The position numbers and the translations under genes are program-made. Below, piece after piece: positions 9,039 to 16,833 of a DNA stretch of 64,000 nt. The notes beneath the pieces were generated by a model. It ran no database searches. It worked only from the letters and a program-made list of their open reading frames with translations, and was not told the origin of the DNA. Position 1 is the stretch's first letter, and each line of letters starts with the position of its first letter. Source of the DNA: Firmicutes bacterium CAG:882 (lineage in GTDB: Bacteria > Bacillota > Clostridia > Lachnospirales > Lachnospiraceae); assembly GCA_000435595.1 (NCBI GenBank), contig FR895437.1, positions 12,489 through 76,488 of the forward strand, read 5' to 3'.

Positions 9039-9827
9039 TTACATTACGATCATCGACGCAAGCATGAAGCCTCCAAGTGCGAGGCAGTAGATGGAAAGAA
9101 TCCTGAATCTTCCTCTTCTCAATATCCTGTTTAAAAGAATAAGTCCGATATATCCCGTAACCATGGCAAAAACCATCGCAAGTATATACCAGCCCGTGTT
9201 CTCTGCATCCGACGCGCCAAACCTTACAAGATCAACTATATCGAGCACCACCGAGCCGATAAGCGCGGGAACCGCCGAAAGAAACGCAAATCTCCATGTC
9301 AGCTTTTTGTTGAAGCCTAACAGCAGACATACCGTTATTACCATTCCGCATCGCGAAAGGCCGGGAAGTGCGGCCAGCCCCTGAACCGCTCCCACAACAA
9401 ACGCTTCAAAGAAGCCGACATCCCCTATCTTCAGCTCACCGTTCTTAATTCCATCAGTCAAAAATAGCATAACTCCTGTTGCGACAAGAAATATTCCCGG
9501 AAACAGAACCGTTCCGGCAGCATAGGCTGCAAAGCTCCTGCACGCAGCCCCGACTATTCCCGTCGATATCGTTGCCGCCAATATCAAAAGTGCAAGCTTT
9601 CTGTACGCTCCGTTCTCAAGCCTTACAAGCCTTATAATGTCCTTTCTGAAAGCGAACACAATCACCGCAATGGTTGCAAGCTTCAAAAACATATCAAAGA
9701 ACACACTGTTTCCCACGCCAAAGCCGAACACGTTCTTAAGCATCAAAAGATGTCCGGAACTGCTGACCGGAAGGAACCCCGTGATGCCATCAATTATTCC
9801 GCTGATAATTATCTTAAGTGCTTCCAA
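9039..9827 (-). CDS. UppP/BacA-family membrane protein with altered active-site residues
   Basis: The family dephosphorylates undecaprenyl pyrophosphate to recycle the lipid carrier for wall and glycan synthesis. The 262-residue, roughly eight-segment protein has the family signatures GFLPVSSSGHL near residue 18 and PGLSRCG in the second half. However, the catalytic pair usually seen as (E/Q)xxxE just before LPVSS reads D-GIT-G here: the first Glu is Asp and the second is Gly. The conserved Ser and Arg regions remain. The start codon is TTG at 9827, supported by GGAGGGG five bases upstream. It has its own strong promoter. It may be an impaired phosphatase, a variant with shifted chemistry, or a carrier-binding protein of other function. 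Confidence 0.8.
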   Translation of the reverse strand: MEALKIIISGIIDGITGFLPVSSSGHLLMLKNVFGFGVGNSVFFDMFLKLATIAVIVFAFRKDIIRLVRLENGAYRKLALLILAATISTGIVGAACRSFAAYAAGTVLFPGIFLVATGVMLFLTDGIKNGELKIGDVGFFEAFVVGAVQGLAALPGLSRCGMVITVCLLLGFNKKLTWRFAFLSAVPALIGSVVLDIVDLVRFGASDAENTGWYILAMVFAMVTGYIGLILLNRILRRGRFRILSIYCLALGGFMLASMIVM

Positions 9828-9861
9828 ATTATCCCCTCCACATATTTACACAATTAATTGA

Positions 9862-9890
9862 ATTATAGCATTTTTTTACAATGAGGTCAA
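9862..9890 (-). promoter_or_regulatory. Promoter for the UppP-like gene
   Basis: The - strand reads TTGACC (9890-9885), a 17-base spacer and TATAAT (9867-9862), with TGC immediately before the -10 giving an extended -10. The -35 overlaps the last codon of the tepA-like gene, so the UppP-like gene is probably transcribed on its own from about position 9855. Confidence 0.8.
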
Positions 9891-10567
9891 ATCAAACCGT
9901 GTGCAAGCTTTTTTATTTTTGCTAGTGCCTCCTTAACCCCGCCGACCTCGTCGATGAGTCCCGCATGAACAGCCTGCTCACCCACAAGAACTGTCCCCAG
10001 ATCCTTCGACAGCATGCTCGTGTTCATCATCATCTTTTCAATGCTTCCCTTTTCAATCCTGCTGTGCTCCTCAATAAATTTAACTATCCTGTCCTGTATC
10101 ATCTTAAAATAATCGTAGGTCTGGGGTGCACCGATAACGGTTCCGCTCATCCTCACGGGGTGAATGAGCATTGTTCCCGTCGGCACGATGAACGAATAGT
10201 CCGACGCGACTGCAAGCGGCACACCGATTGAGTGGCTGTCACCGATTACAAGCGAGACCGTCGGCTTGCTTATCGATGCAATCATCTCAGCAAGTGCAAG
10301 CCCCGCCGACACGTCCCCTCCTATAGTGTTTATTATTATAATTACTCCTTTTATCTTTTTGCTGTCCTCAATCTGTGCAAATATCGGAATAAGATGCTCA
10401 TACTTTGTCGTCTTGCAGTTGTTAGATAGCACCTCATGTCCCTCTATCTCTCCGATTATTGTGATAAGCTTTATGTTCTCGTCGTCCTTATCGGAGAGCG
10501 AGAGCTGCCCGAACGCCTCTATCTCCTCCCTGTCCTTCTCCTTCAGGTTCTTTTCATCATCCGCCAT
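9887..10567 (-). CDS. tepA: ClpP-class serine protease, TepA family
   Basis: The 226-residue protein has the ClpP/crotonase fold signatures of TepA (YmfB): a glycine-rich strand NTIGGDVSAGLALAEMI, the nucleophile region GDSHSIGVPLAV (Ser in HSIG) and the histidine region MLIHPVR. TepA-type proteins are reported to aid protein export or degrade cytoplasmic proteins. The N-terminal 35 residues are highly charged and variable. The start ATG at 10567 has AGAGG five bases upstream. A weak -10 (GATAAT) with TTTATA 17 bases upstream lies in the leader. Its place beside ftsK and uppP matches the Bacillus spoIIIE-tepA neighbourhood. The substrate is not evident. Confidence 0.85.
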   Translation of the reverse strand: MADDEKNLKEKDREEIEAFGQLSLSDKDDENIKLITIIGEIEGHEVLSNNCKTTKYEHLIPIFAQIEDSKKIKGVIIIINTIGGDVSAGLALAEMIASISKPTVSLVIGDSHSIGVPLAVASDYSFIVPTGTMLIHPVRMSGTVIGAPQTYDYFKMIQDRIVKFIEEHSRIEKGSIEKMMMNTSMLSKDLGTVLVGEQAVHAGLIDEVGGVKEALAKIKKLAHGLI

Positions 10568-10800
10568 AGCTTCCTCTCTTTCCGCAGATTACAATTTTTC
10601 TGCATTTTTCATACGGACATATTATCTGCATTTTGAGTAAAAATATAAACTTGCAAAGTAATAAGATTCAGTCGGCCGCATGCAACATCTGCATTGTACG
10701 CCGCAATGCACATCCACACAAAAACGGCATCATATAACCCCACGCCCGGCGCTCGGATTATACAATGCCCTCTTAATGTAATTTTAAGATTTTTTATTAT
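10568..10800. other. Intergenic stretch with GC-rich inverted repeats, no gene seen
   Basis: Between tepA and the hairpin at 10801 no reading frame is convincing. About 10670-10770 is clearly richer in G and C than the flanks and contains small pairs: GCATTG/CAATGC around TACGCCG near 10691-10709, and GCATTGTA (near 10691) again matched by TACAATGC near 10761. This could be a decayed gene or a structured RNA; no promoter aligned with it is strong enough to call. Confidence 0.3.
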
Positions 10801-10864
10801 ATGATGATATCAGGGTCAAAACATGTGCTATAAACTTAGCATGTTTTGACCCTGATATCATCAT
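10801..10864. repeat. Perfect 25-bp inverted repeat (hairpin) downstream of popT
   Basis: Arms 10801-10825 and 10840-10864 are exact reverse complements separated by 14 bases. The arm core is GGGTCAAAACATG. It starts five bases after the popT stop. On the - strand it is followed by ATATAATAAAAAAT rather than a T-run, so it is not a standard intrinsic terminator, though it would protect or end the popT message. Its length and perfection suggest a mobile palindromic repeat. Confidence 0.85.
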
Positions 10865-10868
10865 TATA

Positions 10869-11750
10869 CTATTTTTTCTCCATCGCGCCTTTTAACAGCT
10901 GTAAGCCCAGAAGAATGACTCCACCGAATATGAAATATCCGACCTTAAACGTTGCAAAGGTCATGACAGGCTGTGGCGTCTCAAGTGTTGATGGTCCTGT
11001 CACGATGGCATACATCGAGCCTATGACAAGCCCGAGAATCAAATATACCATCTGCGAGCGGAACTTTTCAAGACCTGTCCTTAGAAGCTTCACGCTCGTG
11101 AATATTCCCGTGAGTATTCCGAGTCCGAATATTATAAGTATCGGAATATACTTAAATTCCAGATGTAAAAAACCTCTGAGTGCACTCATTATCGGCACAT
11201 ACAGCCCGAATATGAGAAGCATCGTCGAGCCCGAGATTCCGGGAAGCACCATCGCCGAGATTGCGATGGCGGCTACGACGAACACATAGATGCCCTTTAC
11301 AAAGCTCAGCGCCGATATGTCCATGCTTCCCCTCGAAAGGCTCTGGTTTAAATATGTTATGACCGCTACAATCGCCACACCGAGAAGTGCAAACAGAATG
11401 TGTACATACCTTCCCTTGAGTGTCTCCCACTCATCACGCACTATAATCGGCACAGCAAAGAGCGAAAGCCCCAAAAAGAGTGAGCACAGCTCATATATAT
11501 GGCTGTCAAAGATTCTGCCAAGTGCAAGCACGGTGCAGATAAATCCGACCACCCAGCCTGTGCCAAGCTTTAAAAGAAATATAAGTGCACTCTTTTTTTG
11601 TTCCCTGCTGCCCGAAATAATGTTATCAAGCGACTCGATAAATCTGTCATAAAAGCCCATGACAAATGCTATCGTACCTCCCGACACGCCGGGCACGGCA
11701 TCCGCCATCGCCATGCAGAAGCCCTGTATGGCAGTCCATATAATCCCCAT
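10869..11750 (-). CDS. popT: DUF368 polyprenyl-phosphate translocase (PopT type)
   Basis: DUF368 proteins have been shown to return undecaprenyl phosphate across the membrane after its release outside, alongside DedA-family UptA. The 293-residue protein has about eight hydrophobic segments and the family N-terminal signature AMADAVPGVSGGTIAFVMGFYDRFI, with a repeated version in the second half (MVLPGISGSTMLLIFGLY). The ATG at 11750 is preceded by GGGAG. It is flanked by a MarR gene upstream and the hairpin at 10801 downstream. Together with the nearby UppP-like gene it forms a lipid-carrier recycling pair. Family call is firm; direction and substrate are inferred from the family. Confidence 0.88.
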   Translation of the reverse strand: MGIIWTAIQGFCMAMADAVPGVSGGTIAFVMGFYDRFIESLDNIISGSREQKKSALIFLLKLGTGWVVGFICTVLALGRIFDSHIYELCSLFLGLSLFAVPIIVRDEWETLKGRYVHILFALLGVAIVAVITYLNQSLSRGSMDISALSFVKGIYVFVVAAIAISAMVLPGISGSTMLLIFGLYVPIMSALRGFLHLEFKYIPILIIFGLGILTGIFTSVKLLRTGLEKFRSQMVYLILGLVIGSMYAIVTGPSTLETPQPVMTFATFKVGYFIFGGVILLGLQLLKGAMEKK

Positions 11751-11803
11751 AAATACTCTCCCACTTTATACATTTTATATTATAGCCTTCGTTCCACAGA
11801 ACT

Positions 11804-11839
11804 ATTATATTTTGATGCCGTAATTTTTATGATAAAAAT
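11804..11839 (-). promoter_or_regulatory. Possible popT promoter with a 17-bp palindromic operator
   Basis: ATTTTTATGATAAAAAT at 11823-11839 is a perfect 8+1+8 palindrome. A consensus -10 TATAAT lies on the - strand at 11809-11804, so the palindrome covers where the -35 would be; no good -35 sequence exists there. The MarR gene ends just 22 bases away. MarR proteins bind palindromes of this size, so an operator is plausible. A second TATAAT at 11784-11779 also lacks a good -35. Confidence 0.45.
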
Positions 11840-11860
11840 GAGACAGGCTTTATCACAGAC

Positions 11861-12331
11861 CTAAACATTTCCCTCATCATCGACTTTTTTCTTCAAATTC
11901 GGAAATCCCGCCCTGCTCTCCGTCTTGCTGAGAATGTACAGCTTATCAAGTGTCTTCACGAACTCCTCGCACTCCTCCTCGGAAAGCTGCCCAAGAAGCC
12001 ATTCATAATACATTCCCTCGAGATATGCCTTGGAATTTTTGAGACTCTCTGCCTTTTCCGTCGCATACAACTTCGAGCTTCTTTTGTCCTCGGGATTTAC
12101 TTTTCGTATAAGATACCCCTTGTTTTCAAGACTTGCCGTCCTTCTTGCGGCTGCCCCCTTGTCAAGCTTTAGCTGCTCGCGCACCTGTGCCTGCGTTATC
12201 CCCGGGTTGTGTCTCACAAGATGTATGAAATCGAACTCAGCCGTCCCTATGCCGTCCTCCTTCATGGTCTGCACAGTGAACTTGCCAACCTCCCTTGCAA
12301 TCTTTGTCATTTTACGCTCCGATTTATCCAC
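11861..12331 (-). CDS. MarR-family transcriptional regulator
   Basis: The 156-residue protein has a winged helix-turn-helix: HNPGITQAQVREQLKLDKGAAARRTASLENKGYL (about residues 41-75) covers the HTH, and NPEDKRSSKLYAT is the wing with the MarR-type D-x-R-S motif. MarR proteins are usually dimeric repressors released by small ligands or oxidation; no cysteine pair is evident. The start is GTG at 12331 with AAGGGG seven bases upstream; an ATG at 12310 (MTKIAREVG) with GGAG is an alternative. It lies between the M16 peptidase and popT, all on one strand. A palindrome between it and popT may be its operator. The ligand cannot be told. Confidence 0.85.
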   Translation of the reverse strand: MDKSERKMTKIAREVGKFTVQTMKEDGIGTAEFDFIHLVRHNPGITQAQVREQLKLDKGAAARRTASLENKGYLIRKVNPEDKRSSKLYATEKAESLKNSKAYLEGMYYEWLLGQLSEEECEEFVKTLDKLYILSKTESRAGFPNLKKKVDDEGNV

Positions 12332-12363
12332 GCTGATTCCCCTTTTAATTTAATTTCAATATA

Positions 12364-13632
12364 TTATTTTCTAATTTCCCATTTTTTCCTGAGCGTTGAA
12401 ATCGGCACATCCTTGACATTTCCGACAAGACATACGCTGCACTTATCCTTTCTCAGATAAGTTCTTATACATCTGTTGAACTGCTCTAGTGTAACCGCTT
12501 CATAGTGCTCCACTGCCTCATCAAGTGAAATCACGCTTCCCGTTGAGAGAAATGTCTTGGCGTTGTTTAGCACGGTATTGCTTGCCGCCTCGCTTCCCAG
12601 AACAAGCTCAATCTTCGTCTGCCTCTTCAGCCTTGCAAGCTCGTCCTCCGCTATTCCCTTCTCATTAAGCTCGTCTATTATCTCAAATATGAGCTCATAC
12701 ACCCTCTCGGTCTGAGCTGCACTCATCGATGCATAGATGTGAAAAAGTCCTGCAAGGTCACACATGCTGTTGTACGAGTATATGCTGTAGGTCAGACCGT
12801 TCTGCTCTCTTACCTTCTGGAAAAGTCTGGAATTCAGGTTGCCTCCCAGCATTGAGTTAATCATATACATCGCATATCTGTCCTCATCGGAGCTTCTCAC
12901 ATTGTCAAAGGCGATGTTTAAGTGCACCTGCTCCATGTCCTTATATCTTGTGATAAAACATCTGTTAAAATCAGGGCTTTGCGGTATAAGCTTGTCTCCC
13001 GTCTCAGGCAGCCCCGAAAACAGAGGCTCCAGCACCGACATGATACTCTTCTCATCACATTTTCCCGCCACGGATATGAGTATGTTGTCCGCCGTGTAAT
13101 TGGCATTCTTAAAGTCAATGAGCTGCTGCCTGGTAAGCTTTCTTACGTTGCTCTTGCTGCCTGATATAATAAATCCCAGCGGATTATCATTCCACACCCG
13201 CTTCTGCAAAAGCTCATGGCACATATCCTCCGCCGAATCATCATAGGAATCTATCTCATCAATGATTACGCCCTTCTCTTTTGAGAATTCCTTTGAGTCA
13301 AACACGGAATTAAACAGCATATCCGCCATAACCGTGAGTGCTCTCTCAAAATCCTCCGGAAGCACCTTACCATAGAATACTGTGTTCTCCTTGGAGGTGT
13401 AAGCGTTTATTCCGCCTCCAAGCTCAGTCATTATATCTGCAAGCTGTCCTGCATTGTATTTGTCCGTACCCTTAAAAAGCATATGCTCTATCGCATGTGC
13501 AACTCCATTGCCGGCAGCTGTCTCATTCTGTGAACCGCTGCCCACATACACACCGAAGGTTACGCTTCTTGCACCCGGCAGATTCTCTATAATTACAGGA
13601 ATGTTATTCGTCAGTCTGTGGATTACCGTCAT
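12364..13632 (-). CDS. M16-family zinc metallopeptidase (processing-peptidase-like)
   Basis: The 422-residue protein resembles the beta-type mitochondrial processing peptidase and Bacillus YmxG. The inverted zinc motif HAIEH (HxxEH) lies near residue 50, with the later acidic ligand in the GVIIDEIDSYDD segment; R/Y residues of the second half (NGLTYSIYSY) fit the substrate-binding region. It is therefore likely active. Start 13632 (MTVIHRLTNN) matches where homologues begin; an upstream ATG at 13656 has no ribosome site. It overlaps the end of the CNNM/CBS gene by 29 bases, so the two are co-transcribed. Its substrate is unknown. Confidence 0.88.
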   Translation of the reverse strand: MTVIHRLTNNIPVIIENLPGARSVTFGVYVGSGSQNETAAGNGVAHAIEHMLFKGTDKYNAGQLADIMTELGGGINAYTSKENTVFYGKVLPEDFERALTVMADMLFNSVFDSKEFSKEKGVIIDEIDSYDDSAEDMCHELLQKRVWNDNPLGFIISGSKSNVRKLTRQQLIDFKNANYTADNILISVAGKCDEKSIMSVLEPLFSGLPETGDKLIPQSPDFNRCFITRYKDMEQVHLNIAFDNVRSSDEDRYAMYMINSMLGGNLNSRLFQKVREQNGLTYSIYSYNSMCDLAGLFHIYASMSAAQTERVYELIFEIIDELNEKGIAEDELARLKRQTKIELVLGSEAASNTVLNNAKTFLSTGSVISLDEAVEHYEAVTLEQFNRCIRTYLRKDKCSVCLVGNVKDVPISTLRKKWEIRK

Positions 13633-14947
13633 TACCCTTTTCTTCCTCAACTTCATTTTTTGTTATTCTGACCTTGCGGATTACCCTGTTTTTTGCCTCC
13701 AATACCTTAAAATGGTAGCCCTCATAGTCAACCTCACCGCTCTCATCGTCCGTCGGAAGTCTGTGAAGCTGAGCTATCATAAAGCCGTTGATTGTCTCAT
13801 AATCCTCTGTGTCAAATGTGATATCAAGCAAATCCTCAAGGTCATCCAGCAATGTAAGACCATCAACCTCGTATGAGTCCTCCGAGGTTCTTTCAATCTG
13901 CTTTTCCTCCTTGTCATACTCATCCATGATATTACCGACTATCTCCTCGATAATATCCTCCATGGTAATAATACCGGAGGTCTGTCCATACTCGTCAACC
14001 ACTATGGCGAACTGAATCTTCTCTGCCTGCATTTCCTTAAAAAGTGCATCAACATTTCTTGTTTCAGGCACATAGTATGCAGCTCTCATTAGATGCTTTA
14101 TATCTTTTATCGGTGTCTCATTGCTCTTGTCATTCTCGTATGCAACTATCGCATCGCGAAGATGTATCATTCCGACAATGTGATCAATGTCCTCGTCGTA
14201 CACAGGGTATCTCGAAAAGCTGTTGCTTAACATTATGTTGAACGCATCCTCAAGGGACGTATTCTGGTCAATTCCAATAATATTGGAGCGGTGCACCATG
14301 ACATCATGTGCTTCCTTGTCTCCGAACTCGAAGATATTGTTAATCATCTTCGCCTCGCCCTCCTCGAGGACGCCCTTTTCCTGTCCTTCATTGACCATCG
14401 TGATAATCTCTTCCTCAGTCACATTCTCAAGCTGCTCGTGAGGATTGATTCCTATAATTCTGAGCACAAGATTCGATAACTTTGACACTATAAATGCCAC
14501 AGGTGTAAGAAGTCCCATGAGAAGTCCCGCAGGACTCAGAAGTCTGTATAAAGTCTTTTCCGGATACTTCATGCCTACGCGCTTAGGCACCAGTACACCA
14601 AGCACAAGCAGAACAATGATGACAACCACTGCAACGCCGAATATAATCCATACCGACTGTGTCTTTGTGGCTCTCTCTATCGCCCTTGATATTGCCCTTA
14701 AAATGTAACCGCCGACGGCTACGTTAGTTATAAACACCGTTATATCGAGTGTGTTGGATAGCACTGCAGGGTTATCGGCAAGCTTTTGAAGTTTCTTAGC
14801 CTTTCTGTCGTTCTCATCCTCACATTTTTTCTCTATAAATGAATCGTTAACATTCTGCAGTGCCGACGAGAATGCGTACAGCACAGCATCAATTATCATG
14901 AAGGCGAGTAAAAGTATCCCGCCCAAATAGGGGTGTATGTCTCCCAT
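13604..14947 (-). CDS. CNNM/CorC-type membrane protein with CBS pair (hemolysin family)
   Basis: The 447-residue protein has an N-terminal DUF21/CNNM membrane domain (about residues 1-180, three to four segments), two CBS domains (about 205-325, including VDALFKEM and FAIVVDEYGQTSGIITMEDIIEEIVG) and a C-terminal CorC_HlyC domain (about 345-430). Such proteins take part in magnesium or cobalt efflux; the old hemolysin name is misleading. The CBS pair usually senses adenine nucleotides. It sits downstream of aroQ with a three-base gap and upstream of the M16 peptidase gene with an overlap. Confidence 0.9.
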   Translation of the reverse strand: MGDIHPYLGGILLLAFMIIDAVLYAFSSALQNVNDSFIEKKCEDENDRKAKKLQKLADNPAVLSNTLDITVFITNVAVGGYILRAISRAIERATKTQSVWIIFGVAVVVIIVLLVLGVLVPKRVGMKYPEKTLYRLLSPAGLLMGLLTPVAFIVSKLSNLVLRIIGINPHEQLENVTEEEIITMVNEGQEKGVLEEGEAKMINNIFEFGDKEAHDVMVHRSNIIGIDQNTSLEDAFNIMLSNSFSRYPVYDEDIDHIVGMIHLRDAIVAYENDKSNETPIKDIKHLMRAAYYVPETRNVDALFKEMQAEKIQFAIVVDEYGQTSGIITMEDIIEEIVGNIMDEYDKEEKQIERTSEDSYEVDGLTLLDDLEDLLDITFDTEDYETINGFMIAQLHRLPTDDESGEVDYEGYHFKVLEAKNRVIRKVRITKNEVEEEKGNDGNPQTDE

Positions 14948-14950
14948 AAA

Positions 14951-15412
14951 CTAACCATCTTTCCTTTCTCTAAGTGAATTTACAATTTCCTCAATTGCAA
15001 TACAGTAGCCTTCAAGCCCTTTTCCCGCAATCTGCTTCGTACATTCCGGAAGTGTCACCGACACATGGCGGAAATCCTCCCTCGAATGTATATCCGATAT
15101 ATGTACCTCATACTTTGGGAAATCAAGCGGTGCAAGTGCATCACGTATTGCATAGCTGTAATGAGTATATGCTCCCGGATTGATTACAATACCATCGAGC
15201 TCTCCCTTTTCATGTTCAAAATATGCCTCCTGAAGCTTATCTATAATGGCACCTTCGTGATTGCTCTGCCATGTCTCAATATCTATGCCAAACTCCCTTG
15301 CCTTGTCATGAAGCATATTTACAAGGTAATCATAGTCCTGTGTGCCATAGATTTTCTTGTCTCTTATTCCGAGGAAATTAAGATTCGGACCATTAATTAC
15401 AAGAATCTTCAT
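14951..15412 (-). CDS. aroQ: Type II 3-dehydroquinate dehydratase
   Basis: This enzyme performs the third step of the shikimate pathway, a trans-dehydration by a dodecamer. At 153 residues it has the type II length and motifs: NGPNLNFLGIRDKKIYG with the catalytic Tyr in the flexible loop, NPGAYTHYSYAIRDAL, and VHISDIHSREDFR with the conserved His and Arg. The start ATG at 15412 lies within the 3' end of aroK (20-base overlap), indicating coupling in aroE-aroK-aroQ. Confidence 0.95.
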   Translation of the reverse strand: MKILVINGPNLNFLGIRDKKIYGTQDYDYLVNMLHDKAREFGIDIETWQSNHEGAIIDKLQEAYFEHEKGELDGIVINPGAYTHYSYAIRDALAPLDFPKYEVHISDIHSREDFRHVSVTLPECTKQIAGKGLEGYCIAIEEIVNSLRERKDG

Positions 15413-15941
15413 ACTCCTTTATCCTCCCATACATTTTCTCAAAGCTCATATCGTCAGTATCTATAATCAGGTCTGCCCGCTCCTCATATATCGATGCACG
15501 TCTGCCCATCAGGTCGTTTATCTTAGCTTCTACATCGCCTCCTGCAAGGAGCGGTCTTGACTTGTCATGTGATAACCTCTTTACCAGTGTCTCCACCTTC
15601 GCTCTCAGATACACAACGATTCCCAAGCTGTGAAGCTCCTGTCCGTTGACCTCCCTCAGCGGAAGTCCTCCTCCCACAGATACCACCGTGTTCACTGTAT
15701 TCTGCTCATTCAGGCTCTTCACACACTCTGTCTCAAGATTTCTGAAATATTCCTCACCATGCTCGGCAAAAATCGCGTTTATGGATTTTTCCACCTGCAG
15801 TGAAATCAGTTTATCCGTGTCAATAAGCTTCATTCCATGATTCTTCTCTATCCATCTTCCGAACGTTGTCTTGCCCGAACCCATGAAACCTATAAGAATT
15901 ATGTTATTTTTTCCGGCATTTTTATCAGCGCATCCGTTCAT
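15393..15941 (-). CDS. aroK: Shikimate kinase
   Basis: The 182-residue protein phosphorylates shikimate at the 3-hydroxyl with ATP. Walker A GFMGSGKTT sits near residues 18-26, followed by the shikimate-binding acidic motif DTDKLI, the EEYFRNLE segment with its conserved Arg, the GGGLP motif and the lid around KSRPLL. The first 12 residues are extra compared with short homologues. It begins one base after aroE ends and overlaps aroQ, in one operon. Confidence 0.94.
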   Translation of the reverse strand: MNGCADKNAGKNNIILIGFMGSGKTTFGRWIEKNHGMKLIDTDKLISLQVEKSINAIFAEHGEEYFRNLETECVKSLNEQNTVNTVVSVGGGLPLREVNGQELHSLGIVVYLRAKVETLVKRLSHDKSRPLLAGGDVEAKINDLMGRRASIYEERADLIIDTDDMSFEKMYGRIKEYEDSCN

Positions 15942-15942
15942 A

Positions 15943-16833
15943 TCAATTCTGCCCCATCTCTTTCTTCATGAGTTCATAGAGCTCCCTGCACAGCTCATCC
16001 GGCACCCGGATGTCATTCCACAGCTCGAATGCGGCAACTCCCTGATATAAGAGCATCTCCAGACCATTGTATGCCTTTGCACCATGTGCTCTCACCAGAT
16101 GCATAAATCGCGTCTCGGACGGGTTGAATATAATATCAACAGCAGCCTCAATCATATCATAGAAAGCTTCATCCTCAACCGGTGTCCCCGTGGCGTCAGG
16201 ATACAAGCCCTTACTTGTCGTCTGTATCACTATATATTTGTAACCCGAATTGTCATTATAACCCTTAAGCTCCTTATAACCGTCAAGAGACAACGCATGT
16301 ACACATTCTCCGGCGACATAGGTATTCACATCATCCGCAAGCTGCTCTGCCTTGTCAATACTTCTGTTCATAAGGTATACCTTAGCTGCACCTGTCACGG
16401 TGCACATGAATGTGACCGCTCTTGATGCTCCGCCGGCACCGAGAACAATCACTTCACGTCCCGATATGTCTATTCCGTCACATGCAAGCTGTCTCTTTAT
16501 TCCAAGATAATCGGTGTTATATCCTTTGTAACCGCCATCCACACGAACAAGCGTGTTAACCGCACCTATCGACTCTGCAAGCTCATCGACACTCACAAGC
16601 GCCCTCATGACCTCCTGTTTGTATGGAACGGTAACATTCATTCCCTTTATCCCAAGCGCATACGCACCCTTTACCGCTGTCTCAACCTCCCCGCTCTCAA
16701 CCTTGAATGCGGTATAGGCCAGATTAATTCCCAGCCTGTCGGCAAGTGTGTTGTGTATGAACGGCGAAATCGAATGTCCGACCGGATTTCCCATCAGTCC
16801 GCAAAGTGCTGTCTTAGCATCAATCTTTCCCAT
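15943..16833 (-). CDS. aroE: Shikimate dehydrogenase
   Basis: AroE reduces 3-dehydroshikimate with NADPH. The 296-residue product has the shikimate-binding motif GNPVGHSISPFIHN near residue 16, the catalytic lysine in MNVTVPYKQEV, GYNTDYLGI with its Asp, and a Rossmann NADP loop VLGAGGASRAV near residue 135. Start 16833 (MGKIDAKTALCG) is chosen by homology; the best GGAGG is 13 bases away, with AAGAG closer. A reading from 16869 adds 12 residues. It overlaps yqeG by 14 bases, and yqeG-aroE neighbourhood is conserved in Firmicutes. Confidence 0.94.
   Translation of the reverse strand: MGKIDAKTALCGLMGNPVGHSISPFIHNTLADRLGINLAYTAFKVESGEVETAVKGAYALGIKGMNVTVPYKQEVMRALVSVDELAESIGAVNTLVRVDGGYKGYNTDYLGIKRQLACDGIDISGREVIVLGAGGASRAVTFMCTVTGAAKVYLMNRSIDKAEQLADDVNTYVAGECVHALSLDGYKELKGYNDNSGYKYIVIQTTSKGLYPDATGTPVEDEAFYDMIEAAVDIIFNPSETRFMHLVRAHGAKAYNGLEMLLYQGVAAFELWNDIRVPDELCRELYELMKKEMGQN

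Noticed and set aside
8968..9090. Small + strand reading around the ftsK-uppP junction
   Set aside because: It covers the end of uppP and the ftsK promoter in the wrong sense; there is no start signal.
9887..10567. Calling the TepA-like gene clpP
   Set aside because: The HSIGVP nucleophile setting and charged N-terminus fit TepA/YmfB rather than the ClpP core protease.
11861..12331. Calling the MarR protein a specific stress or antibiotic regulator
   Set aside because: No target or ligand can be read from sequence.
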